A stretch of DNA of 40,381 bases from Rhodospirillaceae bacterium (GTDB lineage: Bacteria > Pseudomonadota > Alphaproteobacteria > UBA6615): contig JABJEK010000143.1 in NCBI GenBank assembly GCA_018702955.1, positions 1-40,381 of the forward strand, read 5' to 3'. Under the pieces are notes generated by a model. The model worked only from the letters and a program-made list of their open reading frames with translations, did not search any database and was not told the DNA's origin. The translations under genes were made by a program, and so were the position numbers. Each line of letters starts with the position of its first letter. Positions within the stretch are counted from its first letter, which is position 1. Shown piece by piece: positions 35,554-40,381 of the stretch.

Positions 35554-36552
35554 ATGAGTGAAAACTCGGCCGAGCTCCCGAATACCGTGTCATTCGAGCA
35601 TCCGTTCTTTCGGACGTTCGAGAACACGCATTTTCGCCTGTCCGACCCGCCGGAGGAACGCCCGGTGCTGGTGGGTGACATGGGCGATCAGGATGTGACG
35701 CTGACCTTGACCGGGGTCGCGCGGGAATTTCATATCGATCGACACAGCGCCGACGGCATAATGCTGGACGTTGTGGCGCGGAGCCTGGAGTTCGTCTCGG
35801 CCTTGAAGCTCGGCGATGCAGTGCCGGTCGAAGTGCTGACCGGTGATGCTTCCTGGGACCCTGAAGCCATCCATGCGGAACGGGCCCGCCGACGCATCAA
35901 CCTGGCGCTTGTGACCTGGCACGAAGACGGTGAGCCGGCCATTCTCGACACCAAGGATATCGATGCGAGATATGAGAGCGCGGAAGTCGAGGCCAAGCGC
36001 GACGGCGCGATTGCGGCGTTGAACGAAAAGCTCGATGTCGAAGCCGAACTGTCCGAGCAGGTGGATGAGCTGATTTCCGAGATCGCGTTTATCGAGGCGA
36101 TGCGTGACAAGCATCTGGCCGTTTGCCGGGTGAAAGCCGTGATCACTGCCATCCGCAAGCTGCACGCCAAGGAAATGGGGGTGTCGGGCGAAATGGAACC
36201 GGTGATGCGTTTGCTTCCCATTCCGGAAAAGGCATTTCACCAAGTCCTCAGCGACGTGGACGCACGCATGGCCGATCCCGAGGCCGTGTTTTCGGACTTC
36301 GATGAGGCTTGCAAGTTTGTTCAAAGTTCGCGCAACGATCTATACCGGCGCATGTCGGCCTGGGACGAAGTCATCGAGTTCTGGGGGGGAATCGATCCGC
36401 GTCAGCCCGAGACGTTCAATCTCGTCGAGCGTGTGCGCGATCTCTATCGATTTCTGGCGGCGCGCTACCTGCCGGTCGATGACTGGGTGCTGATGTTCTC
36501 GGAAGAGGACGACACGCCCGACCTCAAATATGGCGGCGTGATGACCTGGTAA
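35554..36552 (+). CDS. uncharacterised 332-residue cytoplasmic protein
   Basis: I do not recognise this protein. It has no signal peptide or membrane segment. The N-terminal part (about 10-125) is mixed alpha/beta, with HPFFRTFENTHFRLSDPPEERP and a VTLTLTGVAREFHIDRHSADG block. Residues about 145-220 are strongly helical and charged and may form a coiled coil (EAELSEQVDELISEIAFIEAM). The C-terminal third is helical, ending with an aromatic/acidic stretch, WVLMFSEEDDTPDLKYGG. I start at ATG 35554; the longer frame begins inside tRNA-Pro and is not credible. The gene is followed by two more unrecognised genes on the other strand. Codon use and GC look like the neighbours, so it seems resident. 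Confidence 0.75.
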   Translation: MSENSAELPNTVSFEHPFFRTFENTHFRLSDPPEERPVLVGDMGDQDVTLTLTGVAREFHIDRHSADGIMLDVVARSLEFVSALKLGDAVPVEVLTGDASWDPEAIHAERARRRINLALVTWHEDGEPAILDTKDIDARYESAEVEAKRDGAIAALNEKLDVEAELSEQVDELISEIAFIEAMRDKHLAVCRVKAVITAIRKLHAKEMGVSGEMEPVMRLLPIPEKAFHQVLSDVDARMADPEAVFSDFDEACKFVQSSRNDLYRRMSAWDEVIEFWGGIDPRQPETFNLVERVRDLYRFLAARYLPVDDWVLMFSEEDDTPDLKYGGVMTW

Positions 36553-36573
36553 CAGCGGTTCGCAAGAAATCGA

Positions 36574-37044
36574 TCAGGCTTTGGCGGTTTTGTTGATTTT
36601 TGCGGGTCGGGTCACGGACCGGTTCATCTCACCCTTGATCAATTGGCGGAAGAACGGCTCCACGCGGCGTAGCCGTTCCACATACTCGTCCCGCTCGAAC
36701 AGCCGCTTTCGAACCAGAACAACCACCTCGTCCTGGCGTGCCTGGCCGACCTCTGCGACCGCCTTTTCGAGACGCCGGTTTTGTAGCTGCCGGTCGGCGA
36801 TCGCCTCGCACATCAACAGCACCTGCGCCTCCAGGACGAGCTCGTCCACGTTTATCCACGGTCGATCTTCCTCGGAAGTCTGGGCTCTCCATTCGTCCAG
36901 TGCCACCGCGCATAGCCTGCGCAGCTCGGGATCCGCGAGGGTTTCCGAGGGCGAGAAATCCTGATCCTCCGTTTCCGTTTCAGTGTCCGGAGACGGATCG
37001 TGTGGTGTGTCGTGCAATGACATCCGCTGCAACCGTTTCAGCAT
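36574..37044 (-). CDS. uncharacterised 156-residue helical protein
   Basis: I do not recognise this protein. After an acidic, low-complexity first 35 residues (rich in Thr, Glu and Asp), the remainder is almost all helix. It includes RRLCAVALDEWRAQTSEEDRPW, then a coiled-coil-like stretch at about 75-125 (IADRQLQNRRLEKAVAEVG), and a basic end (RPAKINKTAKA). No membrane segment is visible. The ATG at 37044 and an in-frame ATG at 37023 are both possible; neither has a clear ribosome site. It converges on the 332-residue gene with 21 bp between stops. Confidence 0.65.
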   Translation of the reverse strand: MLKRLQRMSLHDTPHDPSPDTETETEDQDFSPSETLADPELRRLCAVALDEWRAQTSEEDRPWINVDELVLEAQVLLMCEAIADRQLQNRRLEKAVAEVGQARQDEVVVLVRKRLFERDEYVERLRRVEPFFRQLIKGEMNRSVTRPAKINKTAKA

Positions 37045-37131
37045 CTGTCCGCGCAGAAACGCACGGACATGCTCACGGATGACAGATTAGCGGTATGCGG
37101 TTTCCGAAAGGTTAGCGCCTGAGCTTTCGCC

Positions 37132-37455
37132 TCATGCGGCGAGGGCGATGCGTCCCTTGTCGGTCAGGCGGCAGACCAGCCAGTCGGGCTTGATCGGGTT
37201 GTCGAACCAGGGTTCGGCAAAGCCGTGCCGGATGCAGCTGCGCACCGTGCGGTCGCTGAACTTCTGGCCGTCCCGGTCGAACAGGGGCAGTTTGCCGCCG
37301 GGCTGTTCTAGGCCACGTGCGAGCCAGGCGCGCTGGGCGCCGCTCAGGTTACCGCGAGAGGCGGTCTTCCGGTCGCCGCGCGGGCGATGTGGCTGGAGCG
37401 CGACGACATTGCTTTGCGCCGCATTCTGGGCCGTGAAGTTCTTGCTGGCCGGCAT
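37132..37455 (-). CDS. uncharacterised 107-residue protein
   Basis: I do not recognise this protein. The first 45 residues are polar and basic (HRPRGDRKTASRG), probably disordered. The rest looks like a small winged-helix-type domain: LSGAQRAWLARGLEQPGGKLPLFD, then SDRTVRSCIRHGFAEPWF and VCRLTDKGRIAL, the last resembling the wing/terminal strand of MarR-like proteins. I start at ATG 37455 because GGGGGA lies 4-5 bases upstream. In-frame ATGs at 37467 and 37608 would lengthen it. It could be a small DNA-binding protein, but this rests only on the general look. Confidence 0.6.
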   Translation of the reverse strand: MPASKNFTAQNAAQSNVVALQPHRPRGDRKTASRGNLSGAQRAWLARGLEQPGGKLPLFDRDGQKFSDRTVRSCIRHGFAEPWFDNPIKPDWLVCRLTDKGRIALAA

Positions 37456-37708
37456 AACGTCCCCCATCGGTGCAGCACGCGTGCGCGACTGCCGATGCGC
37501 GGGATCGTAGTGTACAATGTCGCCCACGCCAAGCATCCGTCCAGAAGGGCCCAAATGTCCTTGAAAACCAGCATCTAGCGAAGATGTCGTGAAAGATGGG
37601 TCGCACATGACCGGCAGGTGAAAAACCGACGGGATTCGCGGCCAATGCCCGGTTTTGCTATAAATCGTTCAAGGAAAATCACACCCATTCGAAACGCAGG
37701 AAGGTCCT

Positions 37709-38200
37709 ATGGTCGACAAGGTTTGGAAAATTTATCTATCGGGCGAAATTCATTCCGACTGGCGCGAGCAGATTGAGAACGGCTGCGCCGAGGTGGGGTT
37801 GCCGGTGAGTTTCGGGGGACCGATCACGGTTCATGACGATTCCGATGATTGCGGCGTGGCCGTCTTCGGCTCCGAGCCGGACAAGTTCTGGCACGACCAC
37901 AAGGGCGCGATGCTGAACTCCGTGCGCACCTCTACGCTGATCGAGAGCGCCGATATTGTCGTCGTGCGGTTCGGCGAGAAATACAAGCAGTGGAACGCGG
38001 CCTTCGATGCCGGTTACGCCGCAGCGTTGGGTAAGCCGATCATCACCCTGCATCCGCCCGAGCATGATCACGCGCTCAAGGAAGTGGACGCGGCAGCCAA
38101 GGGCGTGGCGCGCGAGCCGGGTCAGGTCGTGCAGGCGCTGGCCTATGCCATCAATGGTGGTATGCCGGGCCAGTGGTATCAGAAAGAGGCCGCCGAGTAG
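37709..38200 (+). CDS. ytoQ: YtoQ family protein
   Basis: YtoQ proteins resemble nucleoside 2-deoxyribosyltransferases in fold; their function is not known. The 163 residues show the family opening WKIYLSGEIHSDWREQI and the central VRTSTLIESADIVVVRFGEKYKQWNAAFDAGYAAALGKPIITLHP, which matches the deoxyribosyltransferase-like core (a D...G.A. nucleotide pocket). AGGAAGG lies just before the ATG at 37709. It is flanked by a gene on the opposite strand and the multicopper oxidase gene, and appears to be transcribed alone. Confidence 0.85.
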   Translation: MVDKVWKIYLSGEIHSDWREQIENGCAEVGLPVSFGGPITVHDDSDDCGVAVFGSEPDKFWHDHKGAMLNSVRTSTLIESADIVVVRFGEKYKQWNAAFDAGYAAALGKPIITLHPPEHDHALKEVDAAAKGVAREPGQVVQALAYAINGGMPGQWYQKEAAE

Positions 38201-38305
38201 GCGGTGCGGTTTCTCGCTTCTTTATCGCGGCTTAAATGTTCTCTGAGGTGTTCGACTTTGCGTTAGAGTGATCCAACAGGCTTGAAGGCTGGGGGGCATG
38301 ACGGC

Positions 38306-39934
38306 ATGGAGCGGCGTGGTTTTCTGAAGCTGGGAGCGGGCTTCGCGGCGGGGATGCCGGCGCTGATGGCCGGGCAGGCGTCGGCCCAGCTCATATCACC
38401 TGACACATTGCCGCCCGACCTCGAGGTACGGCCGAGTCCACCGACGACGCCATTTCTCGCGCCAATTCAAATACCGGCCATCAAGCGACCGATAAACGGA
38501 GCGCTGCTCGATCCGGCCCCCGATCCCGAGCGTCATCAGCGTTTCGACGAATTTCCTCCGGTCAAATTCTACGATCTGCGCGAGCGCGCCTTCCTGCATT
38601 CCTATCATCCGGAACTGCCGCCGACACCGAGTTGGGGTTATGACGGCTCGGTACCGGGGCCGACATTTCATGCCCGCTACGGTGAGCCGTTTCTGGTCCG
38701 GCGATTCAACGAGCTGCCGGCCAATCACACCGGCTACGGCCTGCCGTCGACGACCATGCATCTGCACAATATGCATGCGGCGTCCGAGAGCGATGGCTTC
38801 CCGATGGACTTCATCGATTCCGGAGAATGGTACGACCATCATTACTGCATGTTTCCCGCCGGGATGGACCCGCGCGAAAAGCTGACCCTGCTTTGGTATC
38901 ACGACCACCGAATGGATTTCACCGCGGCGAATGTCTATGCGGGTTTTACCGGCTTTTGCCTGTTCTTCGACGAGGAGGATACGGGCAACGAGAATGATCC
39001 TTCGCCGATCGCGTGGCGTCTGCCCAGCGGCAAGTATGATGTGCCGCTGATCATTCACGATGTGCTGTTCGACAATAAGGGCAACGCCGTCTTCGACGTC
39101 TTCAACACCGAGGGCTTCCTGGGTGACAAGATGACCATCAACCGGATCATCCAGCCCCATCTGAATGTCGAACCACGAAAATACCGGTTCCGTCTGCTCA
39201 ATGGCGGGCCGTCGCGTTTCTATTCGCTGGTGCTCTCGACCGGCCAGAAGTTCACGGTGATCTCGAACGACGGCAACATCATGCCCGCGCCCGTCGAGGT
39301 CAGCGAACTACCGATGGCTGTCGCCAACCGCTACGACGTGATCATTGATTTTTCGCACTATCGGCCGGGCGAGCATGTTGATCTGCTGAACATCCTCGAA
39401 CAATTCGATGGTGGTGGGCCGACGGGACGTTCGCTCGACCCCGGCATGGCCATGATGCGTTTCAATGTTGTGCCGGCGACCGGGCCGGACAACAGCCGCG
39501 TGCCCGAACGTCTGCGCGAACTGCCGCCGATTGACCTGAGCGAAGTGCGCGCGCATCGGGAGTGGGATTTCGACTACACCGGCGGGATGTGGACCATCAA
39601 CGGGAAGCATGCCGACATGATGAAGACCGACGCGGACGTGCGTGAGGGAACGGCCGAAATCTGGACGCTCAAGAATGTCGGGTCGACATGGTCCCATCCG
39701 GTTCATATCCATTTCGAGGAATTTCAGATTCTCGAAATCGACGGTCGACCGATCGAACCTGGGAGCCTGATGAACTCGCGCAAGGACACGTTTTGGCTTG
39801 GCCCCAACCAGGTCGCGAAGCTGTTCTTCCGTTTTCGGGATTTCCACGGCCGCTACATCCTCCATTGTCACAACGTGGTGCATGAGGACCATGCGATGAT
39901 GCTGCGCTGGGATATCCTCGATAGGGGGGTCTGA
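38306..39934 (+). CDS. multicopper oxidase, Tat-exported
   Basis: A laccase/CotA-like oxidase that couples substrate oxidation to reduction of oxygen to water at four coppers. The N-terminus MERRGFLKLGAGFAAG with AQA-type cleavage near residue 28 is a Tat signal, so it is exported folded to the periplasm. All copper motifs are intact: H152-L-H154, H199-D-H201, H464-P-V-H467-I-H469 and H520-C521-H522...H526 with M531 as likely axial ligand. No Met-rich segment of the CueO type is present, so copper detoxification is less likely than an organic or bilirubin-like substrate (inference). ATG 38306 has GGGGGG about 10 bases upstream; TTG 38282 is an alternative. Its stop overlaps the next gene's start. 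Confidence 0.93.
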   Translation: MERRGFLKLGAGFAAGMPALMAGQASAQLISPDTLPPDLEVRPSPPTTPFLAPIQIPAIKRPINGALLDPAPDPERHQRFDEFPPVKFYDLRERAFLHSYHPELPPTPSWGYDGSVPGPTFHARYGEPFLVRRFNELPANHTGYGLPSTTMHLHNMHAASESDGFPMDFIDSGEWYDHHYCMFPAGMDPREKLTLLWYHDHRMDFTAANVYAGFTGFCLFFDEEDTGNENDPSPIAWRLPSGKYDVPLIIHDVLFDNKGNAVFDVFNTEGFLGDKMTINRIIQPHLNVEPRKYRFRLLNGGPSRFYSLVLSTGQKFTVISNDGNIMPAPVEVSELPMAVANRYDVIIDFSHYRPGEHVDLLNILEQFDGGGPTGRSLDPGMAMMRFNVVPATGPDNSRVPERLRELPPIDLSEVRAHREWDFDYTGGMWTINGKHADMMKTDADVREGTAEIWTLKNVGSTWSHPVHIHFEEFQILEIDGRPIEPGSLMNSRKDTFWLGPNQVAKLFFRFRDFHGRYILHCHNVVHEDHAMMLRWDILDRGV

Positions 39935-40381
39935 TGGTACGAACCTTTGGTGTGGTCCTGCTTCTGCTTGCCGCCTGCAGCCCCGATCTCGAAACACTGC
40001 GGCCGAACTTCCAGGGCGGCGAGTTTTTTCATCCCTACCGTCAGCCTTCTCCAGGTCGAACGATCCAGTGGAGTTCGCTCGACGGATCGACGACATATGC
40101 CCGCACACCACCCTCCTTGTTCGAGAAGTCGAACCCGTTCACGGATCCCCCGGGGACCAATTTCATTCAGACGGTAAATTCCAACCTGTTCGACGGGCGC
40201 GGCCGGGAAATGCCCAACACGCTGCCCTCCACCCCCGACACCCCCTACAATTTGCATGACGGTCCTGTGGTCACCACGCCGATCGACCACCGCTCGCCGA
40301 CCACGGACCTGCACGAAATTTTGCAAACCACAATCGCCGGGGCGAAGGCGGGCGCGCTCGATCGCGCGCGTATTCAGGAAG
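39934..40381 (+). CDS. lipoprotein, C-terminal part outside the window
   Basis: An open frame with no stop runs from ATG 39934 to the right edge (149 residues seen). The start MVRTFGVVLLLLAACSPDLE is a lipoprotein signal with lipobox LAAC and C15. The visible mature part is polar and proline/threonine-rich (FHPYRQPSPGR, TPPSLFEKSNPFTDPPGTNF), with a final segment that may begin a folded domain (TDLHEILQTTIAGAKAGALDRARIQ). I cannot name a family. The overlap TGATG with the multicopper oxidase stop means coupled translation, and both products would lie in the cell envelope, so a joint role is likely. Confidence 0.8.
   Translation, partial: MVRTFGVVLLLLAACSPDLETLRPNFQGGEFFHPYRQPSPGRTIQWSSLDGSTTYARTPPSLFEKSNPFTDPPGTNFIQTVNSNLFDGRGREMPNTLPSTPDTPYNLHDGPVVTTPIDHRSPTTDLHEILQTTIAGAKAGALDRARIQE

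Overview
The window looks like chromosomal core DNA of a GC-rich, motile, aerobic alphaproteobacterium, most likely Rhodospirillales-like. This is inferred from gene content and order, not from a marker-gene comparison. The supporting signs are two conserved housekeeping blocks: rpiB-glyA-nrdR-ribD-ribE-ribBX-ribH-nusB-thiL, and bamE divergent from a ubiquinol-cytochrome c chaperone gene, DUF177, rpmF-plsX-fabH-ihfA-merR and tRNA-Pro. A MucR regulator, an LdtR-like MarR protein, a K+-independent H+-pyrophosphatase, a DVALDPF-type HemB and CtrA-like boxes point the same way. I see no insertion sequence, prophage, CRISPR array or rRNA.

Layout. 1-8147 is mostly on the minus strand. It holds a TRAP solute-binding protein cut by the window edge, the leucyl-transferase bpt, the stator genes motB and motA, and a tight three-gene unit (GNAT acetyltransferase, penicillin-acylase-family Ntn hydrolase, threonine ammonia-lyase). 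8242-13675 carries an alpha/beta hydrolase, a 1-Cys peroxiredoxin, a membrane PH-like protein overlapping hemB, a luciferase-like flavin oxidoreductase and an LdtR-like regulator. 13758-15452 is a divergent pair, the heat-shock sigma factor rpoH and a cysteine-rich MarR regulator; their shared promoter region contains two GANTC-centred palindromic sites. 15474-17974 holds glutaryl-CoA dehydrogenase, a cupin, a small conserved protein and a MucR regulator.

18337-25719 is the one-carbon and riboflavin block. Its stop/start overlaps indicate one transcript for pentose isomerisation, serine/glycine exchange, the NrdR repressor, riboflavin synthesis, NusB and thiamine-phosphate kinase. It runs on into two FliL-like single-pass membrane proteins, an MFS transporter and, after a terminator, hppA. 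30340-35445 is the envelope/lipid/ribosome block ending in tRNA-Pro(GGG). 35554-37455 holds three genes I do not recognise. The window ends with a YtoQ protein and a Tat-exported multicopper oxidase overlapping the start of a lipoprotein gene that runs off the edge.

I found no obvious new defence or mobile system. The most unusual items are: (1) the MarR protein with a seven-cysteine tail and paired palindromes, each containing a CcrM-type GANTC site, flanking the rpoH promoter; (2) a perfect CtrA box in front of the ldtR-like gene; (3) the acetyltransferase/acylase/threonine-deaminase unit; (4) the paired FliL-like proteins away from flagellar structural genes; (5) the multicopper oxidase-lipoprotein couple; and (6) a MucR gene whose ribosome binding site is a run of nine G and whose zinc ligands are mostly lost.
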